Under the pieces are notes generated by a model. It did not search any database. It saw nothing but the letters and a program-made list of their open reading frames with translations, and was not told the origin of the DNA. This document shows positions 9,777 to 18,836 of a DNA stretch of 48,036 nucleotides, in pieces (position 1 is the first letter of the stretch; the number at the start of each line of letters is the position of its first letter). The stretch is from Thermoplasmata archaeon. GTDB taxonomy: Archaea; Thermoplasmatota; Thermoplasmata; Lutacidiplasmatales; UBA184. The DNA is taken from positions 1-48,036 of the forward strand of contig JAKAYT010000009.1 of assembly GCA_021826685.1 (NCBI GenBank), written 5' to 3'. A program made the translations under genes and the position numbers.

Positions 9777-10079
9777 ATGGCCTACACGATCTTCCTCGTT
9801 CCCTCCGCGAAGCGTGCGGAACTCGACGAGATCCTCCGGGAGGATCGCATCGCCCGGCAGAGCCACAAGCTTCGCGAGGCCTCCACCGTCGGCGGACCCG
9901 CGGGGGAGTACTGCATCCAGATTGAGGGCGCCGCCGACGTGGTCCGTGAGGCGGAACAGCGCCTTGCCGTCATCGGTAGCGCCCCACCGGCCGCCGAGAA
10001 GGAGCGGATCCACCAAGCCTTCGTGGCCGAGGATGAGGCCGCATCCGCCGGAATGGGGCTGTTCTTCACCGAGGGATAG
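9777..10079 (+). CDS. Small soluble protein of unknown function
   Basis: 100 aa MAYTIFLVPSAKRAELDEILREDRIARQSHKLREASTVGGPAGEYCIQIEG...; catatacg TATA-like element about 28 nt upstream. Confidence 0.6.
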   Translation: MAYTIFLVPSAKRAELDEILREDRIARQSHKLREASTVGGPAGEYCIQIEGAADVVREAEQRLAVIGSAPPAAEKERIHQAFVAEDEAASAGMGLFFTEG

Positions 10080-10088
10080 GGCGCGGGC

Positions 10089-10886
10089 TCAGAGGTCCGT
10101 CGGACCCTGCGACGGCTCGAGGTCCTCGTCGCCAGCGAACGTTCGCTGCGCCGCCCGATAGAACGCTTCGAACCCCGTACCCTCGGTGCTCGAAACCGGG
10201 ATCAGGCCGAGAAACGGACCGGTGGACTCGATCGCGCGAAAGAGCTCGGTGGACAGGGTGACGTCGGGCGTCGCCAGCTCGTCCCGAATCCTCTCGTAAA
10301 GGCGGTCCGGCTCCTCCGACCATCCCAGTATCTCCTGGAGCTGCTCGGGGCGGAGCGTGTCCGTCTTGCTGAGCAGATGGGACATCGGCAGGCGGAAACG
10401 GAACTCTACGGTGGAGCTCAGCAGGAGGAGCGAGATGAACCCGGACGGCTCGCGGGCGAGCGCGGGGTCGAACAGGAAGGTGATCATCGAACGGTCGCCG
10501 CTGAGCGCGTCGACGATCGCTTTCGATGACTCGCGGAACGCGAAGAGCTCGACCTGACCCGGAGTGTCCACGAGGACGTAGTCGTTGTGGAACTCGCTGA
10601 GCGCCTGCTTGATCTCGAAGACCTTGAGCGCGATCATGTCGGCGGCCGCGACCTGCGCCCCGTTGGGGCCGAGCCCGTACTCCTCCATCAGGTCGCCGAG
10701 GCGGACCCATTCACGCACGTCGACATCCGGTGCGAACTCGTCGCTCTCATTTCCCGGGTCGAGGTTGACGACCGTCGCGTCGTGGCCGGCGCTCTTCAGC
10801 CACTCGGAATAGGCCCGCACTGCGCTCGTCTTGCCGGCGCCGGCGGTGCCGGTGAAGTAGATCGTCGTTGGCTCTTCGCTCGTCAC
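10089..10886 (-). CDS. GPN-loop GTPase
   Basis: FTGTAGAGKTSAVRAYSEWL (P-loop), VVNLDPGNE, LGPNGAQV (GPN motif), VDTPGQVELFAFRES, LLSKTD. Confidence 0.95.
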   Translation of the reverse strand: MTSEEPTTIYFTGTAGAGKTSAVRAYSEWLKSAGHDATVVNLDPGNESDEFAPDVDVREWVRLGDLMEEYGLGPNGAQVAAADMIALKVFEIKQALSEFHNDYVLVDTPGQVELFAFRESSKAIVDALSGDRSMITFLFDPALAREPSGFISLLLLSSTVEFRFRLPMSHLLSKTDTLRPEQLQEILGWSEEPDRLYERIRDELATPDVTLSTELFRAIESTGPFLGLIPVSSTEGTGFEAFYRAAQRTFAGDEDLEPSQGPTDL

Positions 10887-11200
10887 GGGTGGTTTCCGAC
10901 GGAGGGGGCGGTCACCTTGGGTCGAAGACGGCGCACTTCCGCGGCGACCCGGCGCAGGAACTCGGTCTTCGAGACGTCACCCTTCTTGGTCACCTTCACG
11001 CGCCCCGCGTAGGTAAAGAACTGCCGCGGGTAGTTCTTCTGGGCCTGGATTTCGGCCGAGAATCCTAGGCGCTTCGCCGCCTCCGCGATCTCCTCGATTG
11101 TGACCTCCTTCACCGAAGTAAGAGCCGGTACGCGTCGCCCCTCACGCCGCGCGACCCCTTCGCTGAGGTAGGCGGGATAGACGTAGAAGTAGTCGGGCAT
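10883..11200 (-). CDS. srp19: Signal recognition particle protein SRP19
   Basis: YPAYLSEGVARREGRRVP..., YPRQFFTYAGRVKV.; overlaps GPN gene by 4 nt. Confidence 0.85.
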   Translation of the reverse strand: MPDYFYVYPAYLSEGVARREGRRVPALTSVKEVTIEEIAEAAKRLGFSAEIQAQKNYPRQFFTYAGRVKVTKKGDVSKTEFLRRVAAEVRRLRPKVTAPSVGNHP

Positions 11201-11219
11201 CCCGACCTCCTGGGCGTGC

Positions 11220-11621
11220 CTATGCCGCCGCGGGGGCCGCGCCCGCGATCCGAACGCCGTTGAGGACGCCGTCCTGACCGGGTCTCGAGCGGACCCGGAC
11301 CAGGCCGACCTCGGTTTCGAGGATGGCGCCCTTGGTCACGATGTTCCGCTGCACATAGTTCGGGTTGGCCGGATTCTCCCGGACGGTCACGATCTTCGCG
11401 GGGCGGGTACCCTTCGTGGCTGGGTCGTAGACGTTGATCGTCTGAGCGGTAAGGATGCGAAGTTTGCGATTGCCTCCGCGGACCCGGTACTTCTTCACGG
11501 TACCGACGCCGACGGTGGCGGTCTGCAGTTCCCGGGCGATCTCGTTGCGGCGCTTCTTGCGGATCGGCCGCAACCGTCCGCCGGTGCGCTTGCGCTTCGA
11601 ACGCCCCTGCCAAATCCCCAT
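11220..11621 (-). CDS. rps8e: 30S ribosomal protein S8e
   Basis: MGIWQGRSKRKRTGGRLRPIRKKRRNEIARELQTATVG, RGGNRKLRILTAQTINV, ENPANPNYVQRNIVTKGAILETEVGLVRVRSRPGQDGVLNGV. Confidence 0.95.
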   Translation of the reverse strand: MGIWQGRSKRKRTGGRLRPIRKKRRNEIARELQTATVGVGTVKKYRVRGGNRKLRILTAQTINVYDPATKGTRPAKIVTVRENPANPNYVQRNIVTKGAILETEVGLVRVRSRPGQDGVLNGVRIAGAAPAAA

Positions 11622-11689
11622 GGTGAGAGGGTGCCACCTAAGAACGCTCTTGAATCTTGCGGAGAGGGGCGCGCACATCCCCCGTCAAC

Positions 11690-12535
11690 TTAGGGGATCG
11701 TGGCCGGGTTCCACATGCCGACCCGCTGATCGTCAAACAGCGCGTCGAGCTTCGCGATCTCCTCGGCCCGGAGCGTGAAATCGAAGATAGCGGCATTCTC
11801 GAGGATCCGCTCCTTGTGCACCGACTTTGGGAGGACGATCAACCCATGTTCCACTCCCCAGCGCAAGAGGACCTGGGCGGGGCTCTTGCCGTGAGCGTTC
11901 GCGATCGCCACAATCCCGGGGTTGTCGAGCCGTCGCGCGCGGGTCAGGGGAGACCAGGCCTCGACGAGGATCCCGTGATCCTGGCAGTAGGCGAGCAGCT
12001 TAGGATCGTAGACGAACGGGTGGAACTCGACCTGATCGACCGCCGGCACTACCGTCGAATGGCCCACGAGTTCCTCCAGGTGGCGGATGGTGTAGTTCGA
12101 GACCCCGATCGCGCGAGCGAGGCCCTCCTTCTGCAGCTTCTCGAGCCCCCTCCAGGTATCGAGACGCAGGCGGGGAGGGTCCACGCGGGGCCAGTGGATG
12201 AGGTAGAGATCGACGTAGGAGAGGCCCAACCGCTCGAGGCTCGCCTTCGCGGCTCGTTGCGCCGACTCGAATCCGTGCTCTGTATACCACATCTTCGTGG
12301 TGACGAAGACCTCTTTGCGGTCGAGACCGCTATCGCGGATCGCCCGGCCGACGTCCGCCTCGTTCTGGTACAGGGCGGCGGTATCGATGTGGCGGTACCC
12401 GGCCTCCAACGCCCAGCGGACGGCGTGGTAGGTGGCGTCCCCGGGCGGGCTTTGGAATACCCCGAGGCCGAGCTGAGGGATTTCGATCCCTTGATTCAGT
12501 CGCAAGAGAGGGACTCGAACAGGATCGGGGCTCAT
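11690..12535 (-). CDS. Aldo/keto reductase
   Basis: LNQGIEIPQLGLGVFQ, GYRHIDTAALYQNEADVGRAI, TKMWYTEHGF, YLIHWP, IGVSNY, LPKSVHKERILENAAIFDF. Confidence 0.93.
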   Translation of the reverse strand: MSPDPVRVPLLRLNQGIEIPQLGLGVFQSPPGDATYHAVRWALEAGYRHIDTAALYQNEADVGRAIRDSGLDRKEVFVTTKMWYTEHGFESAQRAAKASLERLGLSYVDLYLIHWPRVDPPRLRLDTWRGLEKLQKEGLARAIGVSNYTIRHLEELVGHSTVVPAVDQVEFHPFVYDPKLLAYCQDHGILVEAWSPLTRARRLDNPGIVAIANAHGKSPAQVLLRWGVEHGLIVLPKSVHKERILENAAIFDFTLRAEEIAKLDALFDDQRVGMWNPATIP

Positions 12536-12688
12536 GGCCGCTCCCAAGCCTCCGGAGTTCATTTCGCCTTGGTGTCCACGGCAGGATAGGTCCCGGGAGG
12601 TCTCGTCCTCGGAAAGGCACGAGTGGACCGGGAAGGCGCCTTCGCCGGCACGATGTCTACGGGCGAGCCGAAGACGGGTCGATTTGGT

Positions 12689-12708
12689 CCGACGCGCTCG
12701 CGCGTCGG
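12689..12708. other. Perfect 8-bp stem / 4-nt loop hairpin in divergent intergenic region
   Basis: ccgacgcg-ctcg-cgcgtcgg followed by a G-run. Confidence 0.5.
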
Positions 12709-12772
12709 GGGGGTCCCATGTCAAGTGTCGCTGACCCAATGACTATGAGCGCGCTATCCGTGAATATCTTAG

Positions 12773-13315
12773 ATGCGTGTTATGTCGAAGACCTCTTCGT
12801 CCTCTCACCGGCCGAAGTCCGTTCGCCGCCGAGCATCTTTCTTCCAGCGAGTCCAGCAAGGGTCGCGACGAGGCCCGAAAGTAGGGGACCTGATGACGAC
12901 CGACGTCCTTGTGTGCGAGCGCTCGGACACCTGCGCCCAGGCTGCGGAGAGGATGCGCGAGGGAAACGTGGGGTTCCTTCCGGTCCTGGACGACGGCAAG
13001 ATCGTCGGAGTCGTCACCGATCGCGACCTGGCGATTCGCCACGTCGCGGGGGAGAGCCGGGTGAGCTCCCACACGGACGTGGGACAGTGCATGACGCCGA
13101 AGGTGATTTCCGTGACTCCCGAGACCCCTCTCCGAGAAGCCGTGGACCTGATGCGGGAAAACGAAGTCGGTCGGCTGCTCGTGGTGGATAGCGGGGAACT
13201 CGAGGGGGTGCTGAGCCTGGGCGACCTTCTCATCGAGTCGAGCCAATCCCGCGAGATCCACCACATCGTAGCCTCGGGGTTGAGCGGAGCCCATCTGCAC
13301 CCGCGGCTGGGCTGA
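12773..13315 (+). CDS. Tandem CBS-domain protein
   Basis: VGDLMTTDVLVCERSDTCAQAAERMREGNVGFLPVLDDGKIVGVVTDRDL and CMTPKVISVTPETPLREAVDLMRENEVGRLLVVDSGELEGVLSLGDL. Confidence 0.9.
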   Translation: MRVMSKTSSSSHRPKSVRRRASFFQRVQQGSRRGPKVGDLMTTDVLVCERSDTCAQAAERMREGNVGFLPVLDDGKIVGVVTDRDLAIRHVAGESRVSSHTDVGQCMTPKVISVTPETPLREAVDLMRENEVGRLLVVDSGELEGVLSLGDLLIESSQSREIHHIVASGLSGAHLHPRLG

Positions 13316-13397
13316 GCGGAACGCTCTTTCGACGAGCATCGGTTCGGGAGGGCGAGGCAGATATCTCACGACGCTTTCGCTTCCAGGAGGCGAACGC

Positions 13398-14060
13398 GTG
13401 CGGTCGGTCCTCGGCCTGGATGAAGCCGGGCGGGGTTCGGTCCTCGGCCCTCTGGTCATCGGGGGCTTTTCAATCGATGGCAATAGGATCCTCCGACTCT
13501 CGGACATCGGCGTCTGCGACTCGAAGCTCCTTCCCTCCGAACGCCGCGAGGAGATCTACGCGGAGCTTCGCACGCTCGGCGAATGCCGAACGGTCCATCT
13601 CGAGCCCGCCCGAATCGATACCGCCGTGGCGAAGCACAGCCTCAACGACCTCGAGCTCACCGCGTTTGCCGAGCTCGTGCGCGCCGTAGGTCCGGACGAG
13701 ACCCGGGCCGATGCATGTGATCCCAACGCCCAACGGTTCGCCCGGATCTTGAAGGCCCGTTCGGGGCATCCGGCCCCGGTGAAGGCGCGACACCATATGG
13801 ACCGCGACGACCTCGTGGTGGGCGCGGCGTCGATCGTGGCCAAGGTCGAGCGGGATCGCGCAATGGAGCGACTCGCGGCCGAGATCGGGGAGCCGATCGG
13901 TAGCGGCTATCCGTCCGACCCTCGGACGATGGAGTTCGTTCGCCGATGGATTGCCTCTCGCGGCGTGCAGAGCGCGGCCTGGCTCCGCCAGTCGTGGGCT
14001 CCCACGAAAAGACTTATCCACGAACGCTCGGCTCGACGGCTCGAGGAGTTCGACGGATGA
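13398..14060 (+). CDS. rnhB: Ribonuclease HII
   Basis: VLGLDEAGRGSVLGPLVIGGF, CDSKLL, HHMDRDDLVVGAASIVAKVERDRAM, GSGYPSDPRT. Confidence 0.94.
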   Translation: MRSVLGLDEAGRGSVLGPLVIGGFSIDGNRILRLSDIGVCDSKLLPSERREEIYAELRTLGECRTVHLEPARIDTAVAKHSLNDLELTAFAELVRAVGPDETRADACDPNAQRFARILKARSGHPAPVKARHHMDRDDLVVGAASIVAKVERDRAMERLAAEIGEPIGSGYPSDPRTMEFVRRWIASRGVQSAAWLRQSWAPTKRLIHERSARRLEEFDG

Positions 14061-14398
14061 GCGCGGAGGTCGAGGCCACACTCGCGAGCGTGGTGGATCG
14101 GTTCAATCGGCACGCTCGACAGAACCCCGCCTTGGCGCGGGAACTCGCGGGGATCGAGCGAACGATCTCGGTCCGGCTCTCCGACACCGAAGTGTATGCG
14201 GTCGACCTCCGGGGCGGGCGATTGGAGAACCTGCGTACCTCGGCCCCGGCGCGGGCCGACGTCACGATCCGGACCGATCCCGAGACATTCCGCGGACTGG
14301 TCTCGAAGGAGATCGGCCCGATGAAGGCGATCGTTACCGGACGACTCAAGCTCGACGGCAGCCTGGAGGACAAGCTGCTGTTCCGAAAACTGCTGTAG
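14057..14398 (+). CDS. SCP2 sterol-binding domain protein
   Basis: MSAEVEATLASVVDRFNRHARQNPALARELAGIERTISVRLSDTEVYAVDLRGGRLE...ADVTIRTDPETFRGLVSKEIGPMKAIVTGRLKLDGSLEDKLLFRKLL; ATGA overlap with rnhB stop. Confidence 0.85.
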   Translation: MSAEVEATLASVVDRFNRHARQNPALARELAGIERTISVRLSDTEVYAVDLRGGRLENLRTSAPARADVTIRTDPETFRGLVSKEIGPMKAIVTGRLKLDGSLEDKLLFRKLL

Positions 14399-14412
14399 GA
14401 AGACGCCCCGCG

Positions 14413-14919
14413 CTACGGCAGGAATACGCACGCCGCGATGCACACGCCGTAATGGTCCATCGGGATCACGAGCTCTTCGGTCCGGTAGTGGATGCGGCGG
14501 AGCTCGACGCCACGGAAGTGCGCGATCTCCTCCATGCGCCACTTCAGGAACTCCTTGAGCGACTTCTGGGTCCCGTGCAGGTGGCCCTCGGCGACGTAAC
14601 CGCCCTGGCCATCGGTCCGGAAACCGTACGCGATCCCGGCGCTGATGACCTCGCCTTCGCCGCCGCCATGGCGGGCGAGGACGCAGTGCGTGATCGCCCC
14701 GCGTTCGAGCGCCACCCGGTCGATCTGGCGGATCCCGATGGGAAGGACGCTCGATACGCTCACTAGGTTCTGCTCGCCAATGCGCCCGTCCAGCAGCGCG
14801 AGGTCGAACGCGTTGAGCTCGCTGGTCTTGTTGATCCCTTTCCCGCTCGTGACGAAGAACCGGGTGGGGACCGGAATCAGCGAGCCCGGACGCGCCGGGC
14901 GACCCGCCTCACGTGGCAC
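14413..14919 (-). CDS. pdaD: Pyruvoyl-dependent arginine decarboxylase
   Basis: FFVTSGKGINKTSELNAFDLALLDGRIGEQNLVSVSSVLP with the Ser-Ser self-cleavage context, ISAGIAYG. Confidence 0.93.
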   Translation of the reverse strand: MPREAGRPARPGSLIPVPTRFFVTSGKGINKTSELNAFDLALLDGRIGEQNLVSVSSVLPIGIRQIDRVALERGAITHCVLARHGGGEGEVISAGIAYGFRTDGQGGYVAEGHLHGTQKSLKEFLKWRMEEIAHFRGVELRRIHYRTEELVIPMDHYGVCIAACVFLP

Positions 14920-14996
14920 GTTCGGTCGAGAGCTTCCTAAGTTTAAGGATTCCTAGACGATTTCGCCGGCCCCGCGGCGCGCGCCGTCGGATCGAT

Positions 14997-15563
14997 CTAC
15001 ACCATGATGGCGTGACGGCGGCGCATCGACTCCTCGGTTTCGCCGCGTACCCGCATCCACTCCGCGATGAGCGCATCGCCGAAGCGGAGGCTCGCGGCCT
15101 CGAAGACCGTTCCGAGCGGAGCGAGGCGCGGCTGATCCGGATCGTCCGGAACCTTGAGCCAGACGAGGACCGTGGCGGCGTGGGCCAGCTTGGAGCTGGT
15201 CCGTCCCGTGATGACGATCAGCTCCGCGCCCTCCCGTCGAACGATGTTCGCGGTCTGGATGCTGGAGTAGCTCTCGCCGCGGTTCGAGAAGATGAGGACG
15301 AGGTCGCCTTTCTGGACGATCGGGGTCACGCTCTCGCCGATCACGTAGGCGGAGAGACCGGCCTGGACCAGGCGCATTGCGAGCGCGCGGCCGATGATAC
15401 CGCTACGTCCGGCCCCGTAGACGAAGATCTTGGGAGAACGCGCGAGGAGTTCGACCACCCGGGCCAGCGTCGAGGGGTCGATGTGGGCTAGCGCGGAACG
15501 CGCGTGCGCGGCGATGTACTCGTCGGCCCGCAGGAACACCGTCGAGTCAGCGCGATCGGCCAT
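14997..15563 (-). CDS. hxlB: 6-phospho-3-hexuloisomerase-like SIS domain protein
   Basis: KIFVYGAGRSGIIGRALAMRLVQAGLSAYVIGESVTPIVQKGDLVLIFSNRGES. Confidence 0.85.
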   Translation of the reverse strand: MADRADSTVFLRADEYIAAHARSALAHIDPSTLARVVELLARSPKIFVYGAGRSGIIGRALAMRLVQAGLSAYVIGESVTPIVQKGDLVLIFSNRGESYSSIQTANIVRREGAELIVITGRTSSKLAHAATVLVWLKVPDDPDQPRLAPLGTVFEAASLRFGDALIAEWMRVRGETEESMRRRHAIMV

Positions 15564-16740
15564 GTCTCGCCTTGTGCGGTGAGGGGCGAGGGCGTGAACG
15601 GGCTTTCGCCTTTGCTGTCGGACGGGGGGAGTGGCTCCGACGCGCCGGGGTACGCGCGGCCGGGCGCTTCGGTCTCGAGGTAGCCGGGGCCAGAACCTTC
15701 GCCGCGGAACGTAGGACGGGCGGCGGGGCGTGCTTGCGCATCCAGCGTCGGGTCAGAGCCCGTTCGTACAGGAGCTTCATCGACATGGCGTCATGTTCCA
15801 GCAGGGGCGAGCTCGAGATCACGGTCGCGTCGTAGTCCCGCTCCGTGAGAAGCTCGGCGAGAGGATCGAAACGGACCATCCCACGCTTGACGGGCGTGAG
15901 CCGCATCACGCCCGGTCCGAAGTACTCGACTCCGGAGAAGTTCAGATAGAGGCCCCCCGCGCTCGCGGATCGAAACTCCTCGACCAGCGGCGCGTAGTCC
16001 TCGGCCTTCTCCAGCGAGAGTCGCTCCCGTGCCACGATGTGCGGGACGTTGAGCACGGGCACGACGCCCCGGACCTTGCGCGAGAGGGCAAGGATCTCCT
16101 GCCGAGAACCGAACACATCGGGATGACCGCTCGGCTCGATAGCGAGGTGCGTGCCCCCGTGCGTGTACGTCGTGAGCCAGCGCGAGAGGTCTCCGACGAC
16201 CTTCGCCATCAGGTCGAACGACGCTTCGCGGGAGTCGGGGCCATAGAATCCGAGATGGGTCACGAGGAAGCGGGCCCCGAGTCCTTCGGCGAGGACTCCC
16301 GCCCACTGGATCTGGCGGGTCGACCGCACGCGCGCCTCGGTGCTTCCGAAGAAGTCGACGTAGTACGGGGCGTGGAGCATGAGCTCAACGTCAAGGGAGC
16401 GGGCGAGGCGCCTCGTCGTCTCGAGGTCCGCATAGTCCTTCGCGAGACTCGTCGTGAGCGTCGTGACGGTGTCGCGCTTCTTGATCGGCGAGGTCAGCGA
16501 GGAGAGCGTGGGTTCGGCGGCGTCGAGCGTGTTCGCCCCTACCGCAATGGCCAGCTGCTGGACGAGCTCGCGCGGTCGCTTGCCCACCTCGTCGTCGAGG
16601 GCCACGCGCTGGAGCGGGTTCACCTTGATGAACTGCGCCTCAAGCGCCGCCAGCCCGAGGTGGTGTACGTCTGCGATCCCGTCGCGCAAAGTGCGACCCT
16701 TGCACGAGAGAGGGATCCCCGCCGGTCCGAAACGGATCAC
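15547..16740 (-). CDS. AP endonuclease family 2 / endonuclease IV-like TIM-barrel protein with Lys/Arg/Pro/Ala-rich tail
   Basis: MLHAPYYVDFFGS, FLVTHLGFYGP, LAIEPSGHPDVFGS, and C-terminal SRPKRPAARTPARRSHSPRPTAKAKARSRPRPSPHKARHGRSR. TATA (ggatatatagaa) ~50 nt upstream. Confidence 0.8.
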   Translation of the reverse strand: MIRFGPAGIPLSCKGRTLRDGIADVHHLGLAALEAQFIKVNPLQRVALDDEVGKRPRELVQQLAIAVGANTLDAAEPTLSSLTSPIKKRDTVTTLTTSLAKDYADLETTRRLARSLDVELMLHAPYYVDFFGSTEARVRSTRQIQWAGVLAEGLGARFLVTHLGFYGPDSREASFDLMAKVVGDLSRWLTTYTHGGTHLAIEPSGHPDVFGSRQEILALSRKVRGVVPVLNVPHIVARERLSLEKAEDYAPLVEEFRSASAGGLYLNFSGVEYFGPGVMRLTPVKRGMVRFDPLAELLTERDYDATVISSSPLLEHDAMSMKLLYERALTRRWMRKHAPPPVLRSAAKVLAPATSRPKRPAARTPARRSHSPRPTAKAKARSRPRPSPHKARHGRSR

Positions 16741-16833
16741 GAGTTATCCATCCTCAAAAATCGTGGAACGGACCCACATCATCGTTCTATATATCCCGAG
16801 CAGGGCGACGCGACGGGCTTCGATCGAGCGAAA

Positions 16834-17439
16834 CTAGGGATGCGTCGCCCGACGATGGCCGAGGCCGATCAGGTAGATCTCGCTCGATTGACTGCGCGAT
16901 GCGGGGGGCTTCGTACGGTCGAGCCGGCGGTACTCCGGCGCGAGTTCCCTCTCGATCTCGGGGCGCATATCCCCGTCAAACAGCTTCGCAACGAACGATC
17001 CTCCCTCTGCGAGAACCTGATGGGCGAGACGCGCCGCGGCCCGCACGAGCTCGACCGATCGGGCGTGGTCGGTCGCGTACGCTCCGCTGATGCGCGGGGA
17101 CATGTCCGAGAGCACCGTGTCGAACGTTTCGTCACCCAGACGCGCGATAAGATCCGGATCCCCCACACGCCCCCGGACCACGGTGAGGCGGGGGGCGGGT
17201 TCGATGGGGCGTACATCCACTCCGACGACCTCGCCGTTCGGTGCGGTCAGTTCGAGCGCGACCAGCGACCAGCCTCCGGGGGCGGCCCCCAGGTCCAGCA
17301 CGCGATCGCCGGGCCGAAGGATCGGGTAGCGGTGCGCGAGGTGGACGAGTTTGAAGGCGGCGCGGGAGCGCAATCCCTCGCGCTGCGCGGCGCGATAGTA
17401 CCGGTCCTGTCGGCGCTCTTGGACGAACCGGCGGCCCAT
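16834..17439 (-). CDS. rlmE: RlmE/FtsJ family 2'-O-ribose RNA methyltransferase
   Basis: QDRYYRAAQREGLRSRAAFKLVHL, VLDLGAAPGGWSLVAL, VLSDMSPRISGAYATDHARSVEL, GGSFVAKLFDG. Confidence 0.93.
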   Translation of the reverse strand: MGRRFVQERRQDRYYRAAQREGLRSRAAFKLVHLAHRYPILRPGDRVLDLGAAPGGWSLVALELTAPNGEVVGVDVRPIEPAPRLTVVRGRVGDPDLIARLGDETFDTVLSDMSPRISGAYATDHARSVELVRAAARLAHQVLAEGGSFVAKLFDGDMRPEIERELAPEYRRLDRTKPPASRSQSSEIYLIGLGHRRATHP

Positions 17440-17492
17440 GGTCCGTACGCATCCGCGGCGAGCCTTAAGCCGCGTACCTCGCCCAAGGTCGG

Positions 17493-17567
17493 TGGGGCCG
17501 TCCGAATTTGAATCGGAGTCTCTTGCACCCCAAGCAAGAAGGATGGTCCAAGCTACCCCACGGCCCC
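17493..17567 (-). tRNA. tRNA-Pro (anticodon GGG)
   Basis: Reverse strand GGGGCCG TG GGGTAGCTTGGACCATCC TT CTTGC TTGGGGT GCAAG AGAC TCCGA TTCAAAT TCGGA CGGCCCC A: full cloverleaf, 7-bp acceptor, no intron, CCA not encoded. Confidence 0.93.
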
Positions 17568-17793
17568 GCCGCGACCCGGGGGCCGACTCGGACGGCTGAG
17601 ATAAGGTTGCCCGAACCGGATGCGATGAGCTCGGCCGACGCGAGCGGAGAACAGTTCGATTTCGGGCAGCGGCATTCCCGAGGCGAAGCGGCGGGGCCGA
17701 GTTCGTCCCGGGCGCTCGGGCGTGGCTCCCTACGACGGACCCCCGGGCCGCCTCAACCCCCGAGGTAGCCCGATCCGCCGCGGTGCCGGCGTT

Positions 17794-17982
17794 TCAGTGG
17801 CCGGTGGCGAACCACCACGCGATGACGCCGGCCCCGCCGATGATGGCGGCCGAGCTGATCGCGAGCCAGAAGAAGACCTTCATGTCGGAGATTCCCTCCT
17901 CGGGAGTGACGGTGGGGCTGGGCGTCGCACCACCCGGGGTCGGAGTGTACGGGCTCTCGTAAGGGGTCGATCCTGCGCTCAT
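17794..17982 (-). CDS. Small single-TM membrane protein
   Basis: 62 aa MSAGSTPYESPYTPTPGG...MKVFFWLAISSAAIIGGAGVIAWWFATGH with TATA (tattatat, 18011-18018) ~29-36 nt upstream. Confidence 0.65.
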   Translation of the reverse strand: MSAGSTPYESPYTPTPGGATPSPTVTPEEGISDMKVFFWLAISSAAIIGGAGVIAWWFATGH

Positions 17983-18039
17983 CCCTAACGAAGAGTGCGA
18001 GGCCGTCGCGTATTATATCGGCTCGGTTGAGCGGAGCCC

Positions 18040-18744
18040 CTAGGCGGCGAACCAAGGCAAGCGAGCCGCCGGCCCGGACGGCTTGAGGACCAGCATATGC
18101 AGGTTCGCTCCCGGATCTCCGGGGGCGTAGGCGAACCGCATCGCCATCTGGTAGATCACGAACAGCGCATCCTCATCCGAGCTCACGCCGAGCGAGCGCG
18201 GAACGTCAATGCCGTATCGTTGGCGGAGGATCGCGAGCATCTCCTCGAAATCGACCTGCATCCCGCCGCCGGAGGCCTGGGCGCGACGAAACATCCCCAC
18301 CACGATGCCGGTGGCGAGGCGCAGGATCTCCGCCCGCGGCGCGATGCGGGCGTGCCAATGGGGGGACGCGTCCGCCCGACCCGACGGGGGGACGACGAGG
18401 ATCGCGACCTCGCCCTCGATCGCCTTCGACTGGGTCGAGCCGATCCGTCGCCACGCCTCCTCGGCGGCGCCGTCGTTCGGTACGACGACGATCGCGCGAC
18501 GGTCCGTTCCGGTCCCCGCACCGAACCAGCGCCCGAGCGCGTCGGAGGAGGGGTCGGGAGCGACGCCCTCGATGAAGACGGGGAAGCGGCGACGCGGGAC
18601 CCCGGGCTCCTGCACCCAGAACGCCGGCTCGACGCCCGCGTCGCGGGGACCGGGGGCGACCCGGGCATACCCGAGCCGGCGGAGTACCTGCTCCACGGCC
18701 CGGGACGGCTCCGCTCCCACCATCGAGTGGCCAGATGCGTTCAT
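18040..18744 (-). CDS. Hypothetical soluble protein
   Basis: ORF with uniform codon usage; MNASGHSMVGAEPSRAVEQVLRRLGYARV...; no recognised domain. Confidence 0.65.
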   Translation of the reverse strand: MNASGHSMVGAEPSRAVEQVLRRLGYARVAPGPRDAGVEPAFWVQEPGVPRRRFPVFIEGVAPDPSSDALGRWFGAGTGTDRRAIVVVPNDGAAEEAWRRIGSTQSKAIEGEVAILVVPPSGRADASPHWHARIAPRAEILRLATGIVVGMFRRAQASGGGMQVDFEEMLAILRQRYGIDVPRSLGVSSDEDALFVIYQMAMRFAYAPGDPGANLHMLVLKPSGPAARLPWFAA

Positions 18745-18836
18745 GGGAAGTTCCAAGCGGGTCGCGGAAAATAAGGCTGATGCTCGGCAGGGAGGTACGG
18801 GCAACTAGCTTTCGTTCTCGGTCGGTCCCTCGCAAC

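Noticed and set aside
17624-17768. Short plus ORF MSSADASGEQFDFGQRHSRGEAAG... with gagataagg upstream
   Set aside because: TATA-like element also fits the tRNA-Pro promoter on the other strand; composition low complexity; no further support.
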